64,000 nt of DNA from Ancylobacter polymorphus (GCF_030813495.1 NZ_JAUSUI010000006.1:404914-468913), one strand, 5' to 3'. Shown: positions 7,886-17,284, counted from the first letter of the stretch. Translations and numbers: made by a program. Notes: generated by a model from the letters alone, not told the origin.

Positions 7886-9313
7886 ATGACGGGAAAATCA
7901 CCGTATTTCTTTCCGGCTCTGGCCGTCGTCATGGCGGCACCGATCTTCGCCGTCGACACGCTCACCCCGCTCGATACCGCCATCGCCGTTCTCTACGTCG
8001 CCGTCATCATGCCGTCGGCGCATTTCCTCGGCCGTCGCGGCGTGCTGGCGGTCTCGGGCACCTGCGTCGCGCTGACGCTCACCAGCTTCGTCATCGTGCA
8101 TCAGGACGACTGGGAGGGCTCGGCGCTGGTGCGGTTGATCGTCAGCCTGTCCGCTATCCTCATCACCAGCCTGCTCACCCTGCGCAACCAGCAGGTGACC
8201 TCGGCGCTGCGGGAGCAGGCCAACCTTCTCAATCTCACCCACGACGCCATTTTCGTGCGCGATCTCGCCGACAGGATCACCTACTGGAACCGTGGGGCCG
8301 AAGAACTTTATGGCTGGAGCCGGGCGGAGGCGCTGGGCCAGACGGCCGCCAGCCTGCTGCGTACCCGCTTTCCCGACACGCCGGCGCGCATCCACGCGGC
8401 GTTGCTGGCGGACTCGCAATGGGCGGGCGAGTTGACCCATTTCAAGCGCGACGGTGCGCAGGTCACGGTGCTCAGCCGATGGTCGTTGCAACGCGACAAA
8501 TCCGGCCGCCCGATTGCTGTTATGGAGACCAATAACGACATCACCGAACGCAAACGCTCCGAAGTCATGCTGCAAAAGGCCCAGACCGAGCTTGCCCATG
8601 CCGCGCGCGTGGCGACCATGGGCGAGCTCACCGCCTCCATTGCCCATGAGGTGAACCAGCCGCTTGCCGCCGTCGTCACCAATGGCGAGGCGTGCCTGCG
8701 CTGGCTGGGGCGCGACGTGCCGGACCTTGGTGAGGCCCGTGCCTCGGTGGAGCGGATGATCAGCAACGGACGGCGCGCCAGCAATGTGGTTTCCCGCCTG
8801 CGGGCGCTGGCCCGGCGCGACGATCCCGATCATGTCGCGCTCAACCTCAACGACGTCGTCGAGGACGCGTTGGCGCTGGTGGAACGGGAGGCGGATTCGC
8901 ACCATGTCGCGGTCCAGATCGACCTCCAGCTCGCGCTGCCGGCTGTTTCCGGCGACCGCGTGCAGTTGCAGCAGGTGGTGATCAACCTGATGATGAACGC
9001 GATTCAGGCCATGGCCGGCGTCTCCGGCCGGGCGCGGCGCCTTGCGGTCGCTACCCGGCAGGAGGGTGCGGCCGGCGGCGCCGGCTGCGTGACGGTGGAG
9101 GTCCGCGACACCGGCATTGGTGTGGACGCGCAGGGGGCGGAACATCTGTTCACCGCCTTCTACAGCACCAAGAAGGAGGGGCTCGGTATGGGGCTGTCGA
9201 TCTGCCGCTCGATCATCGAGGCTCATGGCGGGCGCATCGCCTTCGCCGCCAATCCCGATCACGGGATGAAGTTCACCGTCAAGCTGCCCGCACTGAAGGA
9301 GCCGGCGCCGTGA
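7886..9313 (+). CDS. PAS-domain sensor histidine kinase
   Basis: 475 residues. An N-terminal membrane region of three or four helices (residues about 5-110) is followed by a PAS domain with FVRDLADRITYWNRGAEELY and a PAC tail ending in TNNDITERKRSE. The HisKA H-box is ASIAHEVNQPLAAVV (His about residue 255). The HATPase region has NLMMNAIQAM (N-box), VRDTGIGVD (G1) and GLGMGLSICRSIIEAHGG (G2). The ATG at 7886 follows GAGG and removes a 31-residue basic extension. The stop overlaps the GTG of the response regulator by 4 bp, so they are a cognate pair. The signal may be redox or an aromatic ligand; the sequence does not say. Confidence 0.9.
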   Translation: MTGKSPYFFPALAVVMAAPIFAVDTLTPLDTAIAVLYVAVIMPSAHFLGRRGVLAVSGTCVALTLTSFVIVHQDDWEGSALVRLIVSLSAILITSLLTLRNQQVTSALREQANLLNLTHDAIFVRDLADRITYWNRGAEELYGWSRAEALGQTAASLLRTRFPDTPARIHAALLADSQWAGELTHFKRDGAQVTVLSRWSLQRDKSGRPIAVMETNNDITERKRSEVMLQKAQTELAHAARVATMGELTASIAHEVNQPLAAVVTNGEACLRWLGRDVPDLGEARASVERMISNGRRASNVVSRLRALARRDDPDHVALNLNDVVEDALALVEREADSHHVAVQIDLQLALPAVSGDRVQLQQVVINLMMNAIQAMAGVSGRARRLAVATRQEGAAGGAGCVTVEVRDTGIGVDAQGAEHLFTAFYSTKKEGLGMGLSICRSIIEAHGGRIAFAANPDHGMKFTVKLPALKEPAP

Positions 9314-9969
9314 TTTCGCATACCTCGTCCAGCCGCCCGCCCGCCGCCGCGCCCGCGCCGACAGTGATCGTCGTCGATGACGACGAGGCGTTGCGCGAGG
9401 CGCTGAGCAGCCTGTTTCGCTCGGTCGGGCTGCGGGTCGAACTCTATGGCTCGGCGGCGGAACTGCTCGCCGCCAAGCCGCCCGCCGCGCCGCGCTGCCT
9501 GGTGCTCGACATCCGCCTGCCGGGGGTGAGCGGGTTGGACTTCCAGGCCCAGATCGCCGCCTCGCCGATGAACATGCCCATCATCTTCATGACCGGTCAC
9601 GGCGATATCCCGATGACCGTTCGGGCGATGAAGGCGGGCGCGGTGGACTTTCTCACCAAGCCGTTCCGCGACCAGGACATGCTCGACGCGGTCACGACGG
9701 CGCTGGAGCATGACCGCCGGCAGAGCGAGGCCAACAAGGCAGCCACCGACATCCGCGACCTCTATCAGTCGCTCACCGCCCGCGAGAAGGAGGTGATGGC
9801 GCTCGTCACCTCCGGTCTGATGAACAAGCAGGTGGCGGCGCAGATCAATCTGTCGGAGATCACCGTGAAGATCCACCGCGGGCACGTCATGCGTAAAATG
9901 AACGCCAAGTCCTTGGCGGATCTGGTCCGGATGGCCGAAACGCTCGGCCTCGGCATCACAAAGGCTTAA
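9310..9969 (+). CDS. FixJ-type response regulator (receiver plus LuxR HTH)
   Basis: 219 residues. The receiver domain has the acidic pocket VVDDDEA, the phospho-acceptor Asp in LVLDIRLPGVSG (about residue 66), MTGHGD and the Lys in FLTKPF. The C-terminal GerE/LuxR helix-turn-helix begins at LTAREKEVMALV and contains NKQVAAQINLSEITVKIHRGHVMRKM. This is a FixJ/NarL-type transcription factor. It starts with GTG overlapping the histidine kinase stop (GTGA), so the two are translated together. Confidence 0.9.
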   Translation: MISHTSSSRPPAAAPAPTVIVVDDDEALREALSSLFRSVGLRVELYGSAAELLAAKPPAAPRCLVLDIRLPGVSGLDFQAQIAASPMNMPIIFMTGHGDIPMTVRAMKAGAVDFLTKPFRDQDMLDAVTTALEHDRRQSEANKAATDIRDLYQSLTAREKEVMALVTSGLMNKQVAAQINLSEITVKIHRGHVMRKMNAKSLADLVRMAETLGLGITKA

Positions 9970-10067
9970 ATTGCAAACCTCCGTATGATTTGAATCCCGG
10001 ACCTTTCGCGCCATCCTTCAGGGAACGCGCCAAGGCGTGCCGCTTTGACCGCGAAAGGAACTCCCCC

Positions 10068-10451
10068 GTGTCTGAAGTCCCGATGATCGCCATCGTCGAT
10101 GATGATGAGTCGGTTCGCGTGGCCACCTCCAGCCTTGTCCGGTCCTTCGGCTTCAAGACGACGGTGTTCGCGTCGGCGGAAGATTTTCTGGCGTCGCCGA
10201 CGATGCCGCGCACCGCCTGCCTCGTCACCGATGTGCAGATGCCGACCATGAGTGGCATCGAACTGTTCGAGGCGTTGCGGGCGCGGGGCGTCGCCCTTCC
10301 CGTGATCTTCATCACCAGCTTTCCCGAGGAGCGGGTGAAGCGGCGGGCGCAGGAGGCGGGCGCCGCCGGCTTCCTCGCCAAGCCGTTCGACGCCGACACC
10401 ATGATGGGCTGCGTGTTTGAAGCCCTCAAGGGCCAGCCGCTGCCGCGCTAG
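10068..10451 (+). CDS. Single-domain response regulator
   Basis: 127 residues, all receiver: IAIVDDDESVRVA acidic pair, phospho-acceptor Asp in VTDVQMPTMSG, Thr/Ser switch in IFITSF and Lys in FLAKPFDADT. There is no output domain. The GTG at 10068 has AAAGGA upstream; an ATG at 9990 would add 26 residues without similarity. It follows the kinase/FixJ pair by 98 bp. It could be a phosphate sink, a phosphorelay intermediate or a competitor for the upstream kinase. Confidence 0.85.
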   Translation: MSEVPMIAIVDDDESVRVATSSLVRSFGFKTTVFASAEDFLASPTMPRTACLVTDVQMPTMSGIELFEALRARGVALPVIFITSFPEERVKRRAQEAGAAGFLAKPFDADTMMGCVFEALKGQPLPR

Positions 10452-10567
10452 CGCCGGTCCGCCGCCACCGTTCAAGCCGACAAGACGAGCGCCGCTTCGG
10501 GGCGCATGCTGACGCTTGTCCTGTATTCGACCCCATGCGCCCCCGCACCGAGCCTCAGGAGCCTGTT

Positions 10568-11095
10568 ATGGACATCGAAGCTATCAAGAAGCGCCGCCTC
10601 GCCCCGCTGGGGACCCCCACCGCCTTGCCCTCCAACGCCGTCGCCGACATCGCCGCCGCCCTGACCACGCTGCTGGCCGACGTGTTCACTCTCTACATCA
10701 AGACCAAGAACTTCCACTGGCACCTCTCGGGCCCGCATTTCCGCGATTATCACCTCATGCTCGACGAGCAGGGCGATCAGCTCTTCGCAATGACCGATGA
10801 CATCGCCGAGCGCGTGCGCAAGCTCGGCGGCGTGACGTTACGTTCGATCGGCCACATCGCCCGGCTGTCGCGGCTCGACGACAATGACGCCGATTTCGTC
10901 ACCGCCCAGGACATGCTGGCCGAACTGTGCAGCGACAATGTCGCGCTCGCCGGCTTCCTGCGCGCCACCCACGCGCTGTGCGACGAGCATGGCGATGTCG
11001 CCAGTGCCAGCCTGATCGAGAACTGGATCGACGAGACCGAGCGCCGGACCTGGTTCCTCTACGAATCCGGCCGCCGCGACGAGGGGCGGGGCTGA
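10568..11095 (+). CDS. dps: Dps-family DNA protection/ferritin-like protein
   Basis: 175 residues, typical for Dps. Ferroxidase residues are visible in KTKNFHWHLSGPHF (His) and in LMLDEQGDQLFAMTDDIAERV (Asp and Glu). The family binds DNA or forms dodecameric cages that oxidise iron with hydrogen peroxide in starvation. A Lys/Arg-containing N-terminus (AIKKRRLAPL) may bind DNA. The ATG at 10568 has CAGGAG upstream. It is not obviously in an operon with its neighbours. Confidence 0.92.
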   Translation: MDIEAIKKRRLAPLGTPTALPSNAVADIAAALTTLLADVFTLYIKTKNFHWHLSGPHFRDYHLMLDEQGDQLFAMTDDIAERVRKLGGVTLRSIGHIARLSRLDDNDADFVTAQDMLAELCSDNVALAGFLRATHALCDEHGDVASASLIENWIDETERRTWFLYESGRRDEGRG

Positions 11096-11271
11096 GCCGC
11101 CCCGCTCCACACACCCGTTTCCTCCCCGAAGACCCACCTGGCCGTCGCTGTACCGCAGCGGCGGCCGCTTCTTGTCGGGACCGGCCGGACGGTGCGGGCG
11201 CTGCCGGATCGAACCAACATCGCCGGCAGCCGTTTTCCGCGGGGAGATGGCCGGCAGAAGGAGGCTTTGGC

Positions 11272-11988
11272 GTGAGCGACTATGAGTTCTACTACTGGCC
11301 GCTGCCGTTTCGCGGTCAGTTCATCCGGGCGCTTCTGGCCCATGCCGGCAAGAGCTGGGACGAGCACGGGACGGGGGAGATCGAGGCGCTGATGCAGCTC
11401 GATCCGACCGACCAGCCCATTGCCTTCATGGGACCGCCGGTGCTCGTCGAGCGCGCCACTGGCCTCGCCTTGTCGCAGATGCCCGCCATCGCGATCTATC
11501 TCGGCGAGAGTCTCGGCCTCATCGCCGACGATCCCGCCCGGCGGGCGCTGACAGCGAAAGTGGTCAATGATGCCAATGACGTGCTGGACGAGGTGACGCT
11601 GGATGGCGGTCGGCAGATGTGGACGCGCGAGCGTTGGGAGGCTTTCATTCCCCGGCTGGTCCATTGGATGCGGATCGGCGAGGCGATGGGCCGGCGTCAC
11701 GGCTTGACGGCGGAGCGCGGCACGCTGCTCGGCACCCCGGAGCCGGGTGTCGCCGACATCGTCACCAGCACGCTGTGGTGCACCATGGGCGAGCGCTTTC
11801 CTGCCATTAAGGCGTTGCTGGAAGAGAACGCGCCTCAACTCGCCGGCCTGACGCGGCGCGTCGCCGCCATCCCCGCCCTCGCCACGCTGCGGGAGCGCTC
11901 GCGTCAGCTCTATGGCGACGCCTATTGCGGCGGCGAGATCGAAAAATCGCTGCGGCAGGTTCTGCTTGCCCCCACTGGCCGTTCCTGA
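11272..11988 (+). CDS. Glutathione S-transferase family protein
   Basis: 238 residues. The N-terminal thioredoxin-like half begins FYYWPLPFRGQFIRALLAHAG, and the motif PPVLVERATGLALSQMPAIAIYLGE contains the cis-Pro strand and the Ser-like glutathione-binding turn (SQMPAI in place of the usual ES-A-I). The helical C-terminal half follows from residue 90. The GTG start at 11272 is placed by a strong AAGGAGG and gives the normal length; the frame upstream lies in the Dps gene region. It ends 16 bp from the convergent MarR gene. The substrate is unknown. Confidence 0.82.
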   Translation: MSDYEFYYWPLPFRGQFIRALLAHAGKSWDEHGTGEIEALMQLDPTDQPIAFMGPPVLVERATGLALSQMPAIAIYLGESLGLIADDPARRALTAKVVNDANDVLDEVTLDGGRQMWTRERWEAFIPRLVHWMRIGEAMGRRHGLTAERGTLLGTPEPGVADIVTSTLWCTMGERFPAIKALLEENAPQLAGLTRRVAAIPALATLRERSRQLYGDAYCGGEIEKSLRQVLLAPTGRS

Positions 11989-12004
11989 CCGCGAGGGGCG
12001 CCGC

Positions 12005-12466
12005 TCAGCCGAGTTTGCGCAGCAGCCGCAGCACTTCCACGCGTTCGCTCGGGGTCAGCGGTTCGAGCGTGGCGGCGCTGATCTCTTTGGCCACCTGGAT
12101 CGCGACATCGGCGACGTCGCGGCCACGGGCGGACAGGTCGAGAGTGCGGCGGCGGCGGTCGCGCGGATCGTCGGTTATGGCGAGCAGCGCGCGCGCCTCC
12201 AGCCGGTCGACCACGCCCTTGATGGTGGCGGCATCGAGATGGATCAGCCGCCCGAGCTGGTTCTGCGAGCAGGGGCCGATCTCGCGGAGCTTGGCGAGGG
12301 CGGCGAATTGCGGCGGCGTCAGCCCTTCGACCATGCGGGCCGCGAAAAGCGCGGTGTGGCGTTGGCTGGCGACGCGGATAAGAAAGCCGACCTGTGCGTC
12401 GACGTGATAGCCAGCGCCGGATCCGGCGCTGGCGCCGTTCGGCTGGTCCGCGCCATCGCTGTTCAT
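12005..12466 (-). CDS. MarR-family transcriptional regulator
   Basis: 153 residues. The winged-helix core is visible: LTPPQFAALAKLREIGPCSQNQL, the recognition segment HLDAATIKGVVDRLEARALL and the wing DPRDRRRRTLDLSARG. The ATG at 12466 has GAGGGGGG upstream. The gene lies about 100 bp downstream of the ABC importer operon on the same strand and may regulate it, or respond to an aromatic ligand as many family members do. Confidence 0.88.
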   Translation of the reverse strand: MNSDGADQPNGASAGSGAGYHVDAQVGFLIRVASQRHTALFAARMVEGLTPPQFAALAKLREIGPCSQNQLGRLIHLDAATIKGVVDRLEARALLAITDDPRDRRRRTLDLSARGRDVADVAIQVAKEISAATLEPLTPSERVEVLRLLRKLG

Positions 12467-12569
12467 GACGATGCCCCCCTCTGATACCGTCATCGCATCA
12501 GAGCACAGCCCGGCCATCGCGCAAGAGAAAATTGTGCGTATAGAAGCACTCGCGCGGCGGTGGGGCTGC

Positions 12570-13256
12570 CTAGGGCGGTGGCGCCGGCGCCGGTCCGCGC
12601 AGTTCGCCCTGCTCGATCCGCAGAACCCGGTCGCAGAGCCCGGCGCAGAGGTCCGAATTCTCCTCGCAGATCAGCAGCGAGAGGCCGGTCGCCTTCAGCC
12701 GCGCCAGCGCCCGGCCCATCTGCTCGACCACGATCGGCGCCACCCCTTCCGAGGGCTCGTCGAGCAGCAGCAGCGCCGGGTTGCCGATCAGCGCGCGGGC
12801 CACGGCCAGCATCTGCTGTTCGCCGCCCGACATCTGCCCGCCGCGACGCTCACGCATGTCGCCGAGCTGAGGGAACAGCTCGAACACGGCCTCGAGCGTC
12901 CACGCGGCGCGGCCCGCGCCGGGCCGTGGCGGGCGGCGGCCGAGGTCGAGATTTTCCCGGACGGTGAGTTCGGTGAAGATGCGGCGATCCTCCGGCACAT
13001 AGCCGATGCCGAGGCGGGCGATGGCGTGGGTCGGCAGCGGGATAAGGTCGGTGCCGCCGAAGCTCAGCCGGCGTGCCCGCCGGCGGACAAGCCCAATGAT
13101 CGCTTTCAGCGTGGTCGACTTTCCGGCACCGTTGCGTCCGACCAGCGCCACCGCCTCGCCCGGCGCCACTTGCAGCGACAGGCCGAACAGGATCTTAGCC
13201 TCGCCGTACCAGGCGTCGAGGCCCTCCATCTCCAGCAGCGGAGCGAGCGTGCTCAT
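12570..13256 (-). CDS. Branched-chain-type ABC transporter ATP-binding protein (LivF-like)
   Basis: 228 residues, normal for LivF. Walker A GRNGAGKST, signature MSGGEQQMLAVARAL, Walker B ALLLLDEPSEGVAPI and the H-loop position are visible; the H-loop reads LICEEN with Glu in place of the usual His, as in many LivF proteins. It would power import of an amino acid or a related amide or aromatic compound. Its start overlaps the LivG stop by 4 bp (ATGA). It is the last gene of a substrate-binding/permease/ATPase operon. Confidence 0.92.
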   Translation of the reverse strand: MSTLAPLLEMEGLDAWYGEAKILFGLSLQVAPGEAVALVGRNGAGKSTTLKAIIGLVRRRARRLSFGGTDLIPLPTHAIARLGIGYVPEDRRIFTELTVRENLDLGRRPPRPGAGRAAWTLEAVFELFPQLGDMRERRGGQMSGGEQQMLAVARALIGNPALLLLDEPSEGVAPIVVEQMGRALARLKATGLSLLICEENSDLCAGLCDRVLRIEQGELRGPAPAPPP

Positions 13257-14029
13257 GGCGCCTCGCTCGCAGCCGGCGTGACACCCCCGAGATAGGCGGC
13301 GCGCACCGCCGGGTCGTTCCGCACCTCCTCGACGCTGCCATTGGCGATCAGCCGCCCACGCGCCAGCACCACCACGCGGTCAGCATGGCCGAACACCACA
13401 TCCATCGCGTGCTCGGTGAACAGCACGGCGAGGTCCCGCGCCCGGGTGAGGCTGCGCACCAGCGCGATCATCGCCTGCCGCTCCTCGCCCGACATGCCGG
13501 CGGTGGGTTCGTCCATCAGTAGGAGGCCGGGGTCGCCGGCCAGCGCCATGGAGAGTTCGAGCCGCTTCACATCGCCATAGGCGAGGGTGGCGGCGGGGCG
13601 TTCGGCCTGTGCGGCCATGCCGGTCTGTTGCAGCAGCGCCAGCGCCTCCTCCCGCGCCATGCGGTGCGCCGGCGCCCACAGGCGAAAAACCTGCCCGCGC
13701 GCCGCGATCAGCGCCATCTGCACATTTTCCCGCACCGTCATCGAGCCGAACACGCTGGCGACCTGGAAGGTGCGGCCCACGCCCAGCCGGGCGATGCGGC
13801 GGGGAGCGAGCCCGGTGATGTCGCGGCCCTTGAGCCGCACCTCGCCGGCATCCGGCCGCAGCTGGCCGTTGACGATGTTGAAGCAGGTGGATTTGCCGGC
13901 GCCGTTCGGGCCGATCAGCGCCAGCAATTCGCCCGGCGCGATGGCAAAGCTCACCCCGTCCAGCGCCCGCACGCCGCCATAATGCTTTGTTAGCGCTGAG
14001 ATTTCGAGAACCGGCGTGCTCACGTTCAT
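13253..14029 (-). CDS. Branched-chain-type ABC transporter ATP-binding protein (LivG-like)
   Basis: 258 residues. Walker A GPNGAGKST, Q-loop GRTFQVASVFGSMTV, signature LAYGDVKRLELSMAL, Walker B LLLMDEPTAGMSGEE and the H-loop His in FTEHAMD are all in place. The C-terminal extension after GSVEEVRNDPAVRAAYLG is typical of LivG. The start (MNVSTPVLEISAL) overlaps the permease stop by 4 bp. The same frame stays open far upstream, but that part runs through the permease gene and is not coding. Confidence 0.93.
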   Translation of the reverse strand: MNVSTPVLEISALTKHYGGVRALDGVSFAIAPGELLALIGPNGAGKSTCFNIVNGQLRPDAGEVRLKGRDITGLAPRRIARLGVGRTFQVASVFGSMTVRENVQMALIAARGQVFRLWAPAHRMAREEALALLQQTGMAAQAERPAATLAYGDVKRLELSMALAGDPGLLLMDEPTAGMSGEERQAMIALVRSLTRARDLAVLFTEHAMDVVFGHADRVVVLARGRLIANGSVEEVRNDPAVRAAYLGGVTPAASEAP

Positions 14030-15912
14030 GGCGTGCTCCGCACGCGGCGCAGCCCGCCGGCGAGGCCGGAGGGGAAGGCGAGTACGAGCGCGAGGATGAG
14101 CAGGCCGAGCAGGCCGCGCCAAAAGGGGCTCTCGCGCATCACCATGTCTTGCAGCAGCGTCAGGCCGCCGGCGCCGAGCAGCGGGCCCATCAGGCTGTGC
14201 ACGCCGCCCAGCAGCACCATCACCAGCCCGTCGATCGAGCGCCCGACCGAGATCGCCTCCGGCGAGATCGATCCCTTGGCGAAGGCGAACAGCCCACCCG
14301 CCGCGCCGCACAGCGTGCCGGCCACGGCGAAGGCGAGCCAGCGCACCTTTTCCACCGCGATTCCAGAGGCTTCCGCCCGCAGTCGCGAATCCCGCGCCGC
14401 CCGCAGGGCGAGGCCGAGCGGGGCGAAGACGAGGCGGCGGAGAAGCACGAGGCCGAGCACGGTGACCGCCAGCGCGGCGAGATAGAGCCCGCCCGCGCTG
14501 TCGAAAGGCGCGTCCGGCCACACGCCGAACAGCCCGTTCGAGCCGCCGGTGACCTCTTCCCATTGATGGGCGATCGACCAGACGATCTGGGCGAAGGCGA
14601 GGGTGAGCATGGCGAAATACACGCCCTCCAGCCGCACGCAGAACCAGCCGAACAGCACGGCGCCGGCAGAAGCGGTAATGATTCCAACGCCTAAGGCGAG
14701 CGGCGTCGGCAGGCCGAGCACGGTCGCGGCATAGGCGGTGCCATAGGCACCCAGCCCGAAATAGGCGGCGTGGCCGAAGGAGGCGAGGCCGCCGGGGCCC
14801 ATGAGAAGGTGCAGCGAGGCGGCGAACAGCGCGGCAATCACCATGTCGAGCGCCAGCACCGGCGCGTAGCTGGACACCAGGCCGAACAGCGGCACGGCGG
14901 CGAACAGCGCCAGCGCCGCCAGCACGAGGAACCGGCCCCGCTGTCCCAATGGGGCGAGCGGCGCCTCCATGTCGCCGCGCCGGGCGGCGGGGGGCAGCGG
15001 CCGGCCGAACAGGCCGTGCGGGCGCACCACCAGCACCACCGCCATGACGAGGAATTCCGCCACCAGGGTCAGCCTCGACATGTTGAAGGTGAAGCCGGCC
15101 ACCTCCACTATCCCTAGAGCGGTGCACAGCGCTTTCACCTCCGCGACCAGCAGGGCGGCGAGATAGGCGCCGCGGATCGAACCCAGGCCGCCGATCACCA
15201 CCACCACAAAGGCATCGCCGAGCACGGAGAGGTCGAGCGCGAGATTGGCCGGCTCGCGGGCCATCTGCAGCGCGCCGCCGAAGCCGGCGATGCCGGTGCC
15301 GAGCGCGAAGACGGCGGTGAACAGCACGGCCTCGTTGATGCCGAGCGCGGCGACCATTTCGCGGTCCTGCGTCGCCGCCCGCACCAGCCGCCCGAAGCGG
15401 GTGCGCGTGAGTACGATGTGGAGGACGATGAGGACGATTGGACCGATGAGAGCGAGGAAAATGTCGGAATCCGGCAGCTGGCGGCCGAGGAGCTCGACCG
15501 TCCCCGTCAGCCCCGGCGCGCGGGGGCCGAGAATGTCCTCCGGCCCCCACAAAGCGAGGGTGGCGTCGCTGAGGATGAGCAGCAGCGCGAAGGTGGCGAG
15601 CAGCTGGTAGAGTTCCGGCGCGGCATAGATGCGCCGCAGCAGCAGAACCTCCACCAGCGCGCCCAGCGCCGCCGTGATCAGCGCGGCACCGAGGATCGCG
15701 CCCCAGAAGCCGAGCGCATCGCCGAACACCTCGCCGAGCCGGGGCGCCAGCGTCACCGCAAGGTACAACCCCAGCATGTAAAAGGAGCCATGCGCCATGT
15801 TGACGATGCGGGTGACGCCGAAAATGATCGACAGCCCCGCCGCGACGAGGAACAGGCCGGAGGCCGAGGCGAAGCCGTTGACCGCCTGGAACAGCAGCGA
15901 CTCAAACGACAT
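14026..15912 (-). CDS. Fused branched-chain-type ABC permease LivH-LivM
   Basis: 628 residues that combine two permeases normally encoded separately. Residues 1 to about 305 are LivH-like, with GLSIIFGVTRIVNMAHGSFYMLG and VVVVIGGLGSIRGAYLAALLV. A hydrophilic linker (about 305-325) leads to the LivM-like half with LLMGPGGLASFGHAAYFGLG and VMVLLGGVHSLMGPLLGAG. The fusion is a single uninterrupted frame. A heterodimeric channel would become one chain. The start lies 25 bp after the substrate-binding protein gene and the stop overlaps livG. Confidence 0.92.
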   Translation of the reverse strand: MSFESLLFQAVNGFASASGLFLVAAGLSIIFGVTRIVNMAHGSFYMLGLYLAVTLAPRLGEVFGDALGFWGAILGAALITAALGALVEVLLLRRIYAAPELYQLLATFALLLILSDATLALWGPEDILGPRAPGLTGTVELLGRQLPDSDIFLALIGPIVLIVLHIVLTRTRFGRLVRAATQDREMVAALGINEAVLFTAVFALGTGIAGFGGALQMAREPANLALDLSVLGDAFVVVVIGGLGSIRGAYLAALLVAEVKALCTALGIVEVAGFTFNMSRLTLVAEFLVMAVVLVVRPHGLFGRPLPPAARRGDMEAPLAPLGQRGRFLVLAALALFAAVPLFGLVSSYAPVLALDMVIAALFAASLHLLMGPGGLASFGHAAYFGLGAYGTAYAATVLGLPTPLALGVGIITASAGAVLFGWFCVRLEGVYFAMLTLAFAQIVWSIAHQWEEVTGGSNGLFGVWPDAPFDSAGGLYLAALAVTVLGLVLLRRLVFAPLGLALRAARDSRLRAEASGIAVEKVRWLAFAVAGTLCGAAGGLFAFAKGSISPEAISVGRSIDGLVMVLLGGVHSLMGPLLGAGGLTLLQDMVMRESPFWRGLLGLLILALVLAFPSGLAGGLRRVRSTP

Positions 15913-15936
15913 CGCGTCTTCCCGCCCGCCGTCCGC

Positions 15937-17181
15937 TCAGTTCGCCGCCGGTCGCAGCTTCAATACCTCGGCGTCCGAGGGCAGGACGCTGGCGCCGTCG
16001 ACATAGACGGGGTCAAGCATGATGCCGCGCCCGTGCTTCACCGCCAGCGTGCCGACAAAGGCGCCCACCGTCGCCTGGTGGTCGCTGGCGCGGTAGGTGA
16101 AGGGGCCGAACGGCCCGTCCACTTCCAGCCCCTCGAACGCCTCGACCAGCTTCTCGCTGTCGGTGCTGCCGGCCTTGGCGAGGCCGGCGGCGAGCGACTT
16201 GATGGTGGCGTAGCCGACGATGGAGCCGAGGCGGGGATAGTCATTGTAGGCGGCGCGATAAGCGTCGAGGAACGCCTGATGCGCGGGGATCGTGATCGAA
16301 TACCAGGGATAGCCGGTGACGACCCAGCCGATCGGCGCCTCCTCCTTCAGCGGGTCGAGATATTCCGGCTCGCCCGACAGGAGACTGACGACGAAGGTGC
16401 CATCCAGCGCCTTGCGGGTATTGGCCTCGCGCACGAAGCGGGCGAGATCGGCGGCGAACAGCACGTTGAACACCGCATCGGGCTTGGCGTCGGCGATGGC
16501 CTGCGCCACCGGGCCGGCGTCGATCTTGCCGAGCGGGGTCGCCTGTTCGGCGACGAATTCCACATCCGGCTGCGCCGCCTTCAGCAGCGTCTTGAAGGTC
16601 TGCGCGGCGGACTGGCCGTATTCGTAATTGGGATAGACGATGGCCCAGCGCTTGCGGTTGGCCTTCACCGCCTCCGGCATCAGCATCGCCACCTGCATAT
16701 AGGTGGAGGGGCGCAGGCGGAACGTGTAGCGGTTGCCGTCGGCCCAGGTCAGCTTGTCGGTCAGCGGCTCGGCGGCGAGGAAGAACACTTTGCGCCGTTT
16801 GGCCAGCTCTGCCACCGCCAGCCCGACATGGGAGAGGAAGGTGCCGGTGAGCAGGTCCACTTTGTCGCGGGTCAGCAATTCGGTGGCGACGCGCACAGCG
16901 TCGCCGGGATTGCCGCCATCGTCGCGGGAGATGAGTTCGAGTGGCCGCCCGAGCACGCCGCCGGCGTCGTTCACCTGTTTCAGCGCCAGTTCCATGCCCT
17001 TGCGATAGGGGTCGAGAAAGGCGGCCTGCGCCTTGTAGCTGTTGAGTTCACCGATGCGGATCGGTTCCGCCGCCCCGGCCGGCAGCGCGGGCAGCAGCGC
17101 GAGGGCGGCGAGGGCGATCAGCGCCGCGCGCCGGCGCAGGAGGGGCACCGAGGGGAACGGCGCGGCCTTTTGGGGGCGCAT
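15937..17181 (-). CDS. ABC transporter substrate-binding protein (Leu/Ile/Val-binding type)
   Basis: 414 residues with an Arg-rich Sec signal peptide (LLRRRAALIALAALALLPALPAGAAE, cleavage after about residue 38). The mature protein starts PIRIGELNSY and shows the type I periplasmic-binding fold marks DPYRKGMELALKQVNDAGGVLG and ELISRDDGGNPGDAV. The ligand cannot be assigned; proteins of this class bind amino acids, amides, urea or aromatic acids. It is the first gene of the operon with the fused permease and two ATPases. Confidence 0.9.
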   Translation of the reverse strand: MRPQKAAPFPSVPLLRRRAALIALAALALLPALPAGAAEPIRIGELNSYKAQAAFLDPYRKGMELALKQVNDAGGVLGRPLELISRDDGGNPGDAVRVATELLTRDKVDLLTGTFLSHVGLAVAELAKRRKVFFLAAEPLTDKLTWADGNRYTFRLRPSTYMQVAMLMPEAVKANRKRWAIVYPNYEYGQSAAQTFKTLLKAAQPDVEFVAEQATPLGKIDAGPVAQAIADAKPDAVFNVLFAADLARFVREANTRKALDGTFVVSLLSGEPEYLDPLKEEAPIGWVVTGYPWYSITIPAHQAFLDAYRAAYNDYPRLGSIVGYATIKSLAAGLAKAGSTDSEKLVEAFEGLEVDGPFGPFTYRASDHQATVGAFVGTLAVKHGRGIMLDPVYVDGASVLPSDAEVLKLRPAAN

Positions 17182-17284
17182 CGGAGAACTCCGGGTGGCA
17201 CGAGGAGGGGAGAGAAGGGGCGTGTCGCGGCCTAACCTACCGCCTTGCGGCGCGGGGTCCAGCCCCGCACCGGTGAAGCGCAGC

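Noticed and set aside
13253..15550. 765-codon minus-strand frame containing LivG
   Set aside because: Only the last 258 codons show ABC ATPase motifs. The Arg-rich remainder is the out-of-frame shadow of the fused permease; the real start overlaps the permease stop.
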